The notes below the pieces were generated by a model. It did not search any database and was not told where the DNA came from. It worked only from the letters and a program-made list of their open reading frames with translations. Shown here piece after piece: positions 11,101 through 18,487 of a stretch of 36,753 nucleotides of DNA. The position numbers were made by a program, and so were the translations under genes. The first letter of the stretch is position 1. Each line of letters opens with the position of its first letter. This stretch comes from JADJPL01 sp964607915 (GTDB taxonomy: Bacteria > Bacteroidota > Bacteroidia > Chitinophagales > Saprospiraceae), in assembly GCA_964607915.1 (NCBI GenBank), contig CAZSMU010000021.1, forward strand, positions 1 to 36,753, given 5' to 3'.

Positions 11101-12766
11101 GGTTTCCTGCAAAGATATCCCGACCACGACTTCATTGATTGCAACGGATAACTGCGACCCTACCCCCACCGTGACATTTACAGAAATCACCAGCCCGGAT
11201 TGCAGCGGCTCCTACACCATCACGCGCACCTGGGTAGCTAAAGACAACTGCGGCAATACCCGGCAACACCAGCAGATCGTCACGGTCGTGGATACCGAAA
11301 AACCCCAGTTGTTCGGTATCCCGCAGGACCAGACCCTCGTTTGCGGACAACAGCCCATAGCCCCACAGCCTGTCGTACTCGACAACTGCGACGCCAACCC
11401 CAGGTTGGTCTTTACCCAGGATTCGATCCCGGGGGCCTGCCCCTCTAATTACAGGTTGGTGAAAACATGGAGGGCTACCGACCGATGCGGCAATACTACC
11501 GAAAAAACCCAAACGCTCTCCTTTTCCGATAACCAGGCCCCCACCTGGTCGAATATCCCTTCCGATCTATCCCTGCTCTGCTCCGATCCGCTCCCCAACG
11601 CCCAACCCATCGCTTCAGATAACTGTGGCAGCGCGTTTGCCGTCGTATTCAAAGATTCGCTTTCCGCCCCGCTTTGTCCTCAAAACTACACGCTTACCCG
11701 ACGTTGGACCGCTACCGATGCCTGCGGCAATTCCAGTTCCGTCGTGCAGAAAATAGAAGTCAAAGACCAAACTGCCCCGCTCATGCAGGGGTTGCCGATG
11801 GATGTCGGCGCTTCCTGTAGCAATGTGCCTGCCACTCCCATCGTCACAGCTACCGATAATTGCGACCTCTCTGCCAAGGTATCCTTCAACGAAATAAAAA
11901 CTCCGGGGTCCTGCGTCAATACCTATACCCTTAAACGGACGTGGACAGCCCGCGACGCTTGTAGCAATGAATCGAAATACACCCAGACCGTCCAAATCGA
12001 AGATAAGATACCCCCCGTACTCGAAAGCCCCCCGGCCGATGTCGTCGTGCGCTGCAAAGAGGCAGTGCCTGCCATGCCCAGCCTGAAATGGACCGATAAC
12101 TGTAGCGGCACGGGAAGTGTGGCGGGCGTGGATATCAGCGACGGAAAGACCCCTGAGACGATTACGCGTACCTGGCGTATAGCAGACGCCTGCGGCTTCT
12201 CTACTTCTGTGAGTCAAAAAATCCAGATTGTACCCATGCAGGGTACCGCCGGGAACGATGGCCCGGTATGTGAGGGAGGGGCTGTGAGCCTGTCGGCCAG
12301 CGGGGGAACTACCTATCAATGGACAGGCCCGGCAAATTTCTCTTCCAGCGGCGCCAACCCCGCTATCAGTACTATAACTGCTTCAAAGGCAGGAACCTAT
12401 ACGGTAGTTGTAAAGGATCCGATGGGCTGTGCCTTGACTTTGAAAACCGACGTAGTGGTCAAAATCCCGCCGGTTACGCCTTTGTCGGTGCGCATCTGCA
12501 GGGGTACTTCTTATACCTTGAACGGCAGAACCTTTACTACTGCCGGAACGTTTCCGGTCGTGTTCAGGAATGCAGCAGCCAATGGTTGCGACAGTACCGT
12601 ACTGCTGCAGGTGGAGGTCATAGATGCCGCCCGACAGACCATTGAAGTTTATATCTGTCCCGGCTCCTCGTTTTCGATCAATGGAAAATCTTATACTGCC
12701 GAAGGAACCTACGAGGAGCGTCTGGTGGGGGAAGAGTGTAGATCTCGGGGGACGCCGTATCATTAA
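5108..12766 (+). CDS. Giant HYR-repeat surface protein, N-terminal part (artificially truncated)
   Basis: Genuine coding runs from ATG 5108 to about 12730 (some 2,541 residues). The apparent stop at 12764-12766 abuts adapter sequence, so the gene continues at 12778. A second ATG at 5123 is possible. A signal peptide (hydrophobic IACSLLWVCLSAGF, cleavage near LGA-Q) leads into a Cys-rich module (about 40-160, with CGPPTTVGQSIC and LTFCKPG). Two or three Ig/PKD-like modules follow, then 24 HYR-like repeats of about 79 residues (from about residue 486), then a PKD/Ig-like module (VCEGGAVSLSASGGTTYQWTG) and the first GCDS-type repeats. Expected location is the cell surface through T9SS, as an adhesin or matrix-like fibre; the ligand is unknown. 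The gene follows 165 bp of AT-rich non-coding DNA and is probably transcribed on its own. Confidence 0.9.
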   Translation: MAAYLMPKLRPALRNNPFYSIACSLLWVCLSAGFTSRLGAQCAVNATFDLTGQPAGVATSASISRDQKCCGSNSNDCVSFNIILDPGSVGLVFEIISGAIPSGALFYQINCGPPTTVGQSICMQGGQAYTLTFCKPGSNENVYKITAIPDLIVADAAIKAGCSSQLVAQMPGSGGSISWSGTDPATNAWLSCTNCPTPTITPPLNTPLTSVTYNVTWTGTNFACSSPISSTKQVTVSIVPPPTLSISPAAPRFCANAISAISANVAGAGTYLVRWFSGSNATGAQIGTGPTFTPPATAGTTAYSVRVEDVSNPCNFTVSNFNVQIDPAPVFDIPDITLCVDDERRVTLSTQNTYSWSSTSGIRAYPNAVYGITSAASGTYSVTATNGSGCTFTDAFQVSSQLCTNCPLNTTSCTVQSATPFTKIEEYISAGGAVSFPCTVPSSGITMLSESISGGTCPKIIVRSYRIVDNCGNQDTCVHTIRVEDTIPPVFTTAAPVFAPIACDQALPAQPNLSASDNCSASVVKSIDSYTVNSCSGYSVTYRWRATDQCGNWVETTSVIQVLPDGQPPTFTSFPADITINCDSIPALQTPTVSDNCDTAPSLTVSTVETPGACSSAKTIRHTWTLRDKCGNTTVRTQTITVIDNVAPVFFGVPSNRTDPCSNISSPANPTVLDNCTPTSSLNVVFTEVKSNISCPNTYTLTRTWTATDLCNNSKSVSQTIQVRDVVAPVFTNPPAAVTVSCENIPAVPTVAATDNCDPAPVVVYAQTRINGTCAYRYTLTRTWTATDACGNQSVHTQTIAVQDNAAPTFLSFPADTSVSCSGIPAASSPAFSDNCDPNPAIAFTEVNVAGGCPYSYTIRRTWTISDVCGNSFSRTQTLTVSDTTKPVFSQYPPNVLVSCSSIPAAPVLTASDNCAPPPTVNFSQVIGASCAATYTITRTWTASDLCGNQRTHTQVITVQDDQAPQFVQVPGDTTVSCTAVPPVPTVGATDNCTANPVVQFTETRINGSCSYNYVLSRKWTATDLCGNIREHIQTITVKDDIGPTLLGVPADATASCQSIPLPATPSATDNCDNSPKIRLDISTQNGICPGSYTILRKWTARDTCGNETTQTQQIVVSDTQPPQITAALSDQTVSCNAIPGLPTIAIQDVCDPNPVLSFQLDSLPGSCPGNYVLTRTWTARDWCNNASSVVQKITVQDVSAPTLLNFPADQTLSCDSIPSPPSLQASDVCDPNPVVTLVQSGGGFCNGSSLTRTWTARDWCGNIFSKTQLIQIQDNTPPVITGVPGDATVDCASIPSKANPTATDNCDPAPVLQFSELKGGSCTSSYTITRTWTARDSCGNSSTKVQVITVQDSQAPQWLNAPADIDVSCTNIPIAPNLSASDNCDGNPVTSFTETKINGACPYSYTLEREWVATDSCGNIGRHKQIIRVKDTAAPVLSGIPGNVTVPCDGIPSPANPAATDNCDPNPTIQFAEVKVPGTCAHSYTLRRTWTASDLCGNRDSAVQLIQVIDNQPPVISNFPADTSVSCNQIPAAATPSVADACDTSRTLTKSENIAPGTCPGSYTLERTWVATDHCGNSSFKTQRIQVRDLVAPVLQNVPASTTVNCGMVPAPAAVSATDNCDADPDVSLSETRSAGCSGSYAITRTWTAVDACGNRVSASQIITVVDAVPPVLSATPANVAVSCTQIPAVPAITASDNCTQALVVVFSETTTPGSCPGNFTLSRKWTAVDSCGNMATHVQLIQVSDVLAPVFSNVPADIQVNCGSIPAVLSPTITDNCDNTPSLVFTETIIPGTCPQNYTIERLWTARDVCGNQSTAKQLVKIVDPIAPVLSALPGDKTVACDQIPAAETLTLRDNCDPAPVLSYRQDTIAGSCPSNFILVRSWTGRDACGNSTTGSQTITVRDQVAPVLVGIPASATLSCASVPLAPNISVSDNCDPNPFLAFAELITPGTCPGNRTITRTWSAGDACGNTVSATQVLTIRDTEAPTFTNPPGNLTVSCKDIPTTTSLIATDNCDPTPTVTFTEITSPDCSGSYTITRTWVAKDNCGNTRQHQQIVTVVDTEKPQLFGIPQDQTLVCGQQPIAPQPVVLDNCDANPRLVFTQDSIPGACPSNYRLVKTWRATDRCGNTTEKTQTLSFSDNQAPTWSNIPSDLSLLCSDPLPNAQPIASDNCGSAFAVVFKDSLSAPLCPQNYTLTRRWTATDACGNSSSVVQKIEVKDQTAPLMQGLPMDVGASCSNVPATPIVTATDNCDLSAKVSFNEIKTPGSCVNTYTLKRTWTARDACSNESKYTQTVQIEDKIPPVLESPPADVVVRCKEAVPAMPSLKWTDNCSGTGSVAGVDISDGKTPETITRTWRIADACGFSTSVSQKIQIVPMQGTAGNDGPVCEGGAVSLSASGGTTYQWTGPANFSSSGANPAISTITASKAGTYTVVVKDPMGCALTLKTDVVVKIPPVTPLSVRICRGTSYTLNGRTFTTAGTFPVVFRNAAANGCDSTVLLQVEVIDAARQTIEVYICPGSSFSINGKSYTAEGTYEERLVGEECRSRGTPYH
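6563..12235 (+). repeat. 24 tandem four-cysteine HYR-like repeats (protein level)
   Basis: 24 units of 76-81 residues (236 nt on average) by manual alignment. Unit pattern: AP-x-F...P-A-D-x(2)-V-S-C-x(2)-I-P, then DNCDPxP, then a G-x-C before Y-T-x(2)-R-T-W-T-A-x-D-x-C-G-N, ending Q-x-I-x-V-x-D. Four cysteines per unit suggest two disulfides within each Ig-like module, resembling the HYR family and its four-cysteine variant. Unit 24 lacks the third cysteine; units 3 and 9 have CNN, unit 23 has CSN and unit 24 CGF in place of CGN. Units differ clearly from one another, so the expansion is old and kept by selection rather than a recent slippage product (inference). Confidence 0.9.
12728..12766. 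other. Illumina adapter contamination at a contig end
   Basis: Compared from memory with the reverse complement of the standard Illumina universal/P5 adapter, 12728-12764 agree at about 34 of 37 positions, including the core GTGTAGATCTCGG and CGCCGTATCATT. The opposite strand reads MIRRPPRSTLFP, a peptide familiar as an adapter translation artefact. The segment ends two bases before the N run. It is not biological and creates the false stop of the upstream reading frame. Confidence 0.93.
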
Positions 12767-12776
12767 NNNNNNNNNN
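12767..12776. other. Scaffold gap of 10 N
   Basis: Ten Ns, a conventional filler of unknown true length, fall inside a GCDS repeat. Matching the two sides to the repeat consensus suggests only a few residues are missing, but whole 53-aa units could be hidden because assemblers collapse tandem repeats. Confidence 0.97.
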
Positions 12777-12777
12777 A

Positions 12778-15700
12778 GGAGGTTGCGATAGTATTGTGAC
12801 GCTCAACCTGAAAGTGCGCAACCAGGTCGTCAATACCATCAAAGCGAAAATCTGCGAAGGGGAAGAGTATAAGTTGAACAATACGTCATATACATCCAGT
12901 TCAAAATACACGCAGTTACTACCGGGGGCGGCCGCAGGAGGCTGCGACAGCTTGATTGAACTGGAGCTGACCGTCCACCCACCTTCCCACCGCTTTTTGA
13001 GCACTTCGATTTGCAAAGGGGAGTCTCTTTCGGTAGGTACCGAAAAATTCACGGTGAGTGGCGATTACATAATTACGTTAAAAAAGGCCTCAGTGCAGGG
13101 TTGCGACAGCATCGTGCACCTGACCTTGCGCGTCTTCGAGCCGGGAGTGTACTCCTTCGCCCAAACGATCTGTGCAGGCGCTTTTTACTCCCTGAACGGT
13201 TCCAACTTCAATACCTCGGGCATCTACGAACAGGTGTTGCCGGGAAGATCTTCCGGAGGCTGCGACAGCATAATCCAGCTCGCCCTCACCGTACGCCCCG
13301 AAGCGGCAGGCACCCTGACGGCGGCGGTATGCGAGGGGGAATCGTTCAGCGCAAACGGGGTATCCTACACCAGTCAGGGAATATTTACCCAGGTACTGGA
13401 AGGCAAGGCGGCCAGCGGCTGCGACAGCATCCTTCAGGTATCGCTCACGGTAAACCCGCTCAAAGAAACAATCCTCGACAAAACCATCTGCTTTGCAGAA
13501 ACCTATACCCTCAACGGAATCACCTACCAGGAAACAGGGGTTTACTCCAAAAAATTCAAGGATGTATCCAATTGCGACAGCACCGTCACGCTGAACCTGA
13601 CCCGACTTGCTCCCAGTGAAGCCACGGTGTCTGCCCATATTTGTCAAGGCGAGACCTATACCGTTGGGAACCAGATACTGGATAAAGCAGGCACCTATAG
13701 CGTAACCCTTGCGGGAGCGTCTGCCTATGGCTGTGATAGTATCGTCAACGTGAAGCTGAGCGTCGGGATACCTTCCTCTTCCGAGATTTCCGCATCCATT
13801 TGTGCGGGTGACTTTTTTCAGGTGGGCTCGTATATCCTCAGAGAATCCGGAGTGCATACGGTTGTGTTGGAAAAAGCGAATGCCAGTGGCTGCGACAGCA
13901 CCGTACAGGTGAACCTCACGGTGCGTAAAGAGGCTGCTTTTACGACAAAAGTATCGATATGCCAGGGGGAAAGCTACCGGTTCTTCGGACAGGTGTACGA
14001 TTCTGCCGGCATTTACTCCCGGCGTCTGTTCGGAGCTTCCAGAAGTGGTTGCGACAGCGTACTTTATCTCGACCTGAACGTACTTGCTCCAGCCGTCCGG
14101 CAAATGGATGTACAAATATGCCAGGGGTTGAGCTATGATTTTTATGGAAGGGAACTTACGCAGAGTGGTACCTACCGAAAGTATTTTGAAAAAGGAGCGC
14201 AAAATGGCTGCGACAGCATCGTAGAAATGCGCCTGGACATATTGGCACCTGCCCGGGATACCGTTCGGACGGCCTTGTGCAAGGGCGAAAGCTATCGAAT
14301 AGGGAATCAAGTCTATTCCAGAGCGGGCACTTACCAGGCGTATCTCCCCAAAGCTACCGCCCGGGGTTGCGACTCGATCGTCGTCCTGGTTCTCGAGCAG
14401 TTGAACGATCCGGTATATACCGTGCGGGAAACTATCTGCAAAGGCGACACACTCTCTCTGGCCGGAAAATCATACGCCACCCTGGGCCTTCATCAGGATA
14501 CTTTGTTCGGTGCTGCTGCGAATGGCTGCGATAGTCTCATTTCCCTCACCCTGAGCTTTCACCCGGATGCAGCACATAAAATCCGCCTGCCACTTTGTGT
14601 AGATCAAACCTTGATGGTCAACGGAGAAAAAATTGAAAAGCCGGGGATTTATCCACAAGTACTCGCAAAGAGTTCTGTCCTGGGCTGTGACAGCGCACTG
14701 GTCGTCGAAGCTTTTCTGGCCAGTCCCGATACGGCGCGCATAGGGGTGACTCTGTGTACGGAAGCGGCATACTTGTTTGCTGGCCAGCGATTTGAAAAAG
14801 AAGGAGAGTACCTGGTCAGCCTGCCGGAACCCACGCGGGACGGCTGCGACAGCCTGGTGCTTTTCTCGCTCAGACGCGCGAGACCAGATACAGCGTTCGC
14901 AGCGCGTTCGATTTGTGAGGGAGATTCCCTCCTCTTTGGAAACCGGGTGCTGAAAGAGAAGGGAATCTACTCTCAGTTGTTTTCCAACGCGGCTGGCTGT
15001 GATAGCCTGGTCACATTGACACTGGAGGTAGAACAATCGGTCCAAACGTCGCTGGATACGACTATTTGCCTGGGGCAGAAGTATAAAAACTGGAGCAAGT
15101 CCTTTACCAGTGCGGGGCAATACGACATCCTCCTCAAAAGTGCCCTGGGCTGCGATAGCCTCGTGCAATTGAACCTCCGCATGGAACCGGTAGATACCCT
15201 GTACTTGCGCCAAACCCTTTGTTCGGGTAACATACTCAGCTTGAACGGACAGCGGTTTTTCAATTCCGGCAGGTATCTGCAGGTGCTTCCTGCGGTCACC
15301 GAACGAGGGTGTGATTCTTTAATCCTGCTGGAATTGGTAGTCACCGACAGGATAGAGGAATCGCTTGCGGTAGAGATTTGCCCGGGAGAATCGTTTACCG
15401 CAAACGGGATTTCGTATTTCAAGTCGGGCGCGTTTAGCCAGGTCTTCCCGAAAGGGGCTGCCACAGGCTGCGACAGCCTGCTCAGCATTGAGGTGGAGAT
15501 GTTGCCCCAGCCGGAATTTTCCCTGCAAAAAACACTATGCCAAGGGGACACCCTCACCGTGAACCGGCGAAAGATTACTCTGCCGGGCGACTATACCCAG
15601 GTGTTGTCCAAAGAAGCAGCCAATGGTTGTGACAGCATCGTGAAGCTGAACGTCGTGGAACTATCTCCCGGCCGAGGCCGATTATCGTTGCCCTTGTGTA

Positions 15701-18477
15701 CTGGCGATTCCCTGGCATTGGCGGGCCAGTATTTCAGCCGACCGGGTTCCTACCCGCTGGTGCTGGACAATCAATCCGCCAACGGCTGTGATTCCATATT
15801 GCAACTGGATATCCAAGGGCTCCAACCGGCATCTAAATCCCTGGAGGCACAGATATGCGAAGGAACGACTTATACACTGGATACCGCATCTTATGATACA
15901 GCGGGTACGTACCGATACGTTTTCCCCAATCGGGCCCAAAGCGGGTGCGACTCGATTGTCAATCTGCGCCTCACCTTGATCCCCGCCCCCAAAAAGCAGT
16001 TCTTCGATACGCTTTGCTTCGGCGGCTCCCGCCGTTTCTATGGGATAACGGCGAATAGAACGGGCGTATTCCAGGCGGCAGTGCCCAGCCCCGCGGGCTG
16101 TGATTCTATCCTGAGTCTCTCTCTGTTCGTGCGCGAATTGCCGGCCGATACGCTCCACCTTACCTATTGTCCGGGCGAAAAAATTGATTTTGAGGGAAAA
16201 AGCTATGATAAGCCGGGATATTACGAACAATGGTATCCGGGCGCTGCGGCTACGGGCTGCGATAGCCTTCTGCGGCTCTCCGTGGTCGAGGCGCCGGTAG
16301 CAGATACGACGCTGCGCGTTTCTATCTGCAGCGGGCAAACGTATGCGATGAATGGCACTTCTTATCGGCAAACGGGCAGGTTCCTACAGACGCTCCCCGA
16401 TGCGGCGCGTTTTGGTTGCGACTCCCTCATAGCACTGGAACTTTCGGTACTGGATACGAGCCGGGGCAGACTGACCTTTCAGTTGTGTCCCCGGGAAGCC
16501 GTGCAGGTGAATGGTCTTTCCTACCAGTTTCCTGGGATCTATTCGCAGTACTTTCAGCGACAGGCCAGCAATGGCTGCGATAGCTTGCTCCAAATTGAGG
16601 TCAAACCCCTGCTGTGGGGCGAACGCGTGGTTTTTGATACGCTCTGCGAAGGGGATACCGTGCGTTTTGTGGATTCCCTGATTACGACGACCGGCTCCTA
16701 TGTTCGACGATTCCCCGCAGCGGCTGTCAACGGGTGCGACAGCGTGTTTACGGCAAATTATTTCTTCAAACCCAAACAAAGGGCCCGCCTGGATACCATT
16801 CTATACGAAAAGGATACGCTGATACTCAACGCCCGGAGATATCACCAGGCAGGCACTTACACCCAGGTTTTCCCGGGAAAAGCATCCAATGGTTGTGATT
16901 CGGTATTAGTTATTCAACTGATTTTTAATGGAATAGCTTGCCAGGATTCCTTGTTTCTAAGTCGGGAGCTCTGCTTTGGCGATACGGCGTCGCTTGCTTT
17001 GTACCCACTCTTCGATTTGGCTAAGCAAACTGAAAAATGGCAGTTCGCGCTGCCTCCCGGCTCAAAAGCCTCCTTCGATGCCCAAACGGGAGTACTCCGG
17101 GGTGCTGGCCTTTACCCCGGTGTATATTCTTTTGCGCTCCATCCTGCCCCCGGCGCACCGTGTCCTCGAACCTGGCGCTTTGTAACCCTGACGGTTCACC
17201 CTGCTCCCCCGGTCGCAGCGGGCAGGGATACCACGCTGACCTGCACCACCCCGGAAGTGACCCTCGTGGGAACATCCTGCCCGGGTTGTGCAATACAGTG
17301 GAAATCGCCCCAGACCACTCTGAATACCCAGTCGCAGACTTACAGGGCCCGGAAGCCGGGATGGTTCATTTTCCAGGCGCAAGACACGCTGACGGGTTGC
17401 ATCGCAAGCGATACCGTCCTGGTCCTGGAGGATGTGGAATACCCTCGCATTGACGCAGGGCCTGACCAGGAATTTTCCTGCGCGGACCGAAAACTGACCC
17501 TGGCGGCAACGGCAGTAAGCACTCAGGGTATGCTGTCCTTGCAGTGGATTGCGCTCAAAGGCCAATTTCTGATGGATGAAACGACCCGCATGCCGACGGT
17601 TGCCACACCGGGGACTTATGTATTCCGCGTGTTAAACAATCAAAATGGCTGTGTGTCTTTGGATACGGTAGAGGTATTCCCCGATTCGGATGCCCTGACC
17701 AACGTACGGGTGGTCAATACCGGCCCCAATTGCGATTATTCCGTCCTCGGAAGCATCCGGGTAACACACGTAGAAGGAGGTATTCCTCCCTATCGCTATG
17801 GATTGGGCAAGGATTCTCTTCGTGCAGATTCCATCCTTCCCAACTTACAGCCCGGACTCTATCCGCTGCGCATACAGGATGTGCTGGGCTGCTATCTGGA
17901 TACCCTCATCGCCATCTATCCACCCAATCGGGATATCGCCGTGGATTTAGGTCCGGATTTGAGTATTTTCCTGGGGGATACCATCACATTGACTCCCCGC
18001 ATAAACTTTAGCCGGGATTCCTTGAAGACTATCACTTGGCAGCCTTTTGAAAACCCCTTACCTTGTACCCATTGCTGGACGCCTGCTTTTGCGCCTCTCC
18101 GGACAGCCAAGTACAAGGCGACGGTCCGCAACAGCAATGATTGCCAGGCAAGCGATCTGATTACCGTGATAGTGGACGAACGAGGACGGGTATATGCTCC
18201 CTCTGCGTTTTCCCCGAATGGCGATGGGGTAAACGATGTGTTCCGGCTGTATGCCGATCCTTCTGTCCAGGAAATAGAACTGCTCCAAATCTACAACCGA
18301 TGGGGTACGCTCGTGTACTCCGCTCGCAAATTCCTCCCTAACGACCCTGGTATCGGATGGGACGGAACATTTCAGAACGCTATTCTGGATCCGGCGGTGT
18401 TTGTATTTTACGCCGAGATGCGCCTGGTAAACGGGGCGCAAAAGTTGATCAAAGGGGAAATTATACTGATGCGCTGA
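12778..18477 (+). CDS. Giant GCDS-repeat surface protein, C-terminal part with type B T9SS domain
   Basis: Continuation of the gene begun at 5108. The first in-frame codons after the gap encode GGCDSIVTLNLKV, the end of a repeat, so the GTG at 12796 is not a real start. It has about 1,899 residues: 26 complete GCDS repeats, then Ig/PKD-like modules (TLTCTTPEVTLVGTSCPGC, LDAGPD-type IDAGPDQEFSCADRKLTL), an SprB-like unit at 17701-17892 (GGIPPYRYGLGKDS...LRIQDVLGC), a further PKD-like module with DLGPDLSIFLGDTITL, and the final 90 residues YAPSAFSPNGDGVNDVFRLY...IYNRWGTLVY...WDGTF. That ending is the gliding-motility-associated type B sorting domain (CHU_C class), which routes proteins through T9SS. 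Convergent with the PLP enzyme gene, 10 bp apart, with no clear terminator between them. Confidence 0.92.
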   Translation, partial: GGCDSIVTLNLKVRNQVVNTIKAKICEGEEYKLNNTSYTSSSKYTQLLPGAAAGGCDSLIELELTVHPPSHRFLSTSICKGESLSVGTEKFTVSGDYIITLKKASVQGCDSIVHLTLRVFEPGVYSFAQTICAGAFYSLNGSNFNTSGIYEQVLPGRSSGGCDSIIQLALTVRPEAAGTLTAAVCEGESFSANGVSYTSQGIFTQVLEGKAASGCDSILQVSLTVNPLKETILDKTICFAETYTLNGITYQETGVYSKKFKDVSNCDSTVTLNLTRLAPSEATVSAHICQGETYTVGNQILDKAGTYSVTLAGASAYGCDSIVNVKLSVGIPSSSEISASICAGDFFQVGSYILRESGVHTVVLEKANASGCDSTVQVNLTVRKEAAFTTKVSICQGESYRFFGQVYDSAGIYSRRLFGASRSGCDSVLYLDLNVLAPAVRQMDVQICQGLSYDFYGRELTQSGTYRKYFEKGAQNGCDSIVEMRLDILAPARDTVRTALCKGESYRIGNQVYSRAGTYQAYLPKATARGCDSIVVLVLEQLNDPVYTVRETICKGDTLSLAGKSYATLGLHQDTLFGAAANGCDSLISLTLSFHPDAAHKIRLPLCVDQTLMVNGEKIEKPGIYPQVLAKSSVLGCDSALVVEAFLASPDTARIGVTLCTEAAYLFAGQRFEKEGEYLVSLPEPTRDGCDSLVLFSLRRARPDTAFAARSICEGDSLLFGNRVLKEKGIYSQLFSNAAGCDSLVTLTLEVEQSVQTSLDTTICLGQKYKNWSKSFTSAGQYDILLKSALGCDSLVQLNLRMEPVDTLYLRQTLCSGNILSLNGQRFFNSGRYLQVLPAVTERGCDSLILLELVVTDRIEESLAVEICPGESFTANGISYFKSGAFSQVFPKGAATGCDSLLSIEVEMLPQPEFSLQKTLCQGDTLTVNRRKITLPGDYTQVLSKEAANGCDSIVKLNVVELSPGRGRLSLPLCTGDSLALAGQYFSRPGSYPLVLDNQSANGCDSILQLDIQGLQPASKSLEAQICEGTTYTLDTASYDTAGTYRYVFPNRAQSGCDSIVNLRLTLIPAPKKQFFDTLCFGGSRRFYGITANRTGVFQAAVPSPAGCDSILSLSLFVRELPADTLHLTYCPGEKIDFEGKSYDKPGYYEQWYPGAAATGCDSLLRLSVVEAPVADTTLRVSICSGQTYAMNGTSYRQTGRFLQTLPDAARFGCDSLIALELSVLDTSRGRLTFQLCPREAVQVNGLSYQFPGIYSQYFQRQASNGCDSLLQIEVKPLLWGERVVFDTLCEGDTVRFVDSLITTTGSYVRRFPAAAVNGCDSVFTANYFFKPKQRARLDTILYEKDTLILNARRYHQAGTYTQVFPGKASNGCDSVLVIQLIFNGIACQDSLFLSRELCFGDTASLALYPLFDLAKQTEKWQFALPPGSKASFDAQTGVLRGAGLYPGVYSFALHPAPGAPCPRTWRFVTLTVHPAPPVAAGRDTTLTCTTPEVTLVGTSCPGCAIQWKSPQTTLNTQSQTYRARKPGWFIFQAQDTLTGCIASDTVLVLEDVEYPRIDAGPDQEFSCADRKLTLAATAVSTQGMLSLQWIALKGQFLMDETTRMPTVATPGTYVFRVLNNQNGCVSLDTVEVFPDSDALTNVRVVNTGPNCDYSVLGSIRVTHVEGGIPPYRYGLGKDSLRADSILPNLQPGLYPLRIQDVLGCYLDTLIAIYPPNRDIAVDLGPDLSIFLGDTITLTPRINFSRDSLKTITWQPFENPLPCTHCWTPAFAPLRTAKYKATVRNSNDCQASDLITVIVDERGRVYAPSAFSPNGDGVNDVFRLYADPSVQEIELLQIYNRWGTLVYSARKFLPNDPGIGWDGTFQNAILDPAVFVFYAEMRLVNGAQKLIKGEIILMR

Positions 18478-18487
18478 GTACTTCCGC

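Larger units (their letters stand above)
12494..16932 (+). repeat. About 28 tandem two-cysteine GCDS repeats (protein level)
   Basis: Units of about 53 residues (159 nt) with the pattern [I/L]C-x-G-x(2)-Y/F-x(3)-G-x(2)-Y/F-x(3)-G-x-Y-x(3)-L...G-C-D-S-[I/L]-x(2)-L-x-L-x-V and a short linker. One full unit and one cut unit precede the gap; 26 complete units follow. Units 5, 14, 15 and 21 after the gap are two residues shorter just before CDS. The last unit begins LYEKD and has lost the first cysteine. Invariant Gly, aromatic and Cys positions suggest a small beta-rich module with one disulfide. I do not recognise a named Pfam family for it. Confidence 0.88.

Noticed and set aside
12796..12798. 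GTG as the start of a separate second repeat protein
   Set aside because: Coding repeat sequence (GGCDSI) lies in frame before it up to the gap; there is no signal peptide, and the upstream stop comes from adapter sequence.
13090..14310. Long minus-strand frame (about 406 codons) within the GCDS repeats
   Set aside because: It is antisense to a continuous, repeat-structured protein; its length follows from the periodic GC-rich codons of the array, not from independent coding.
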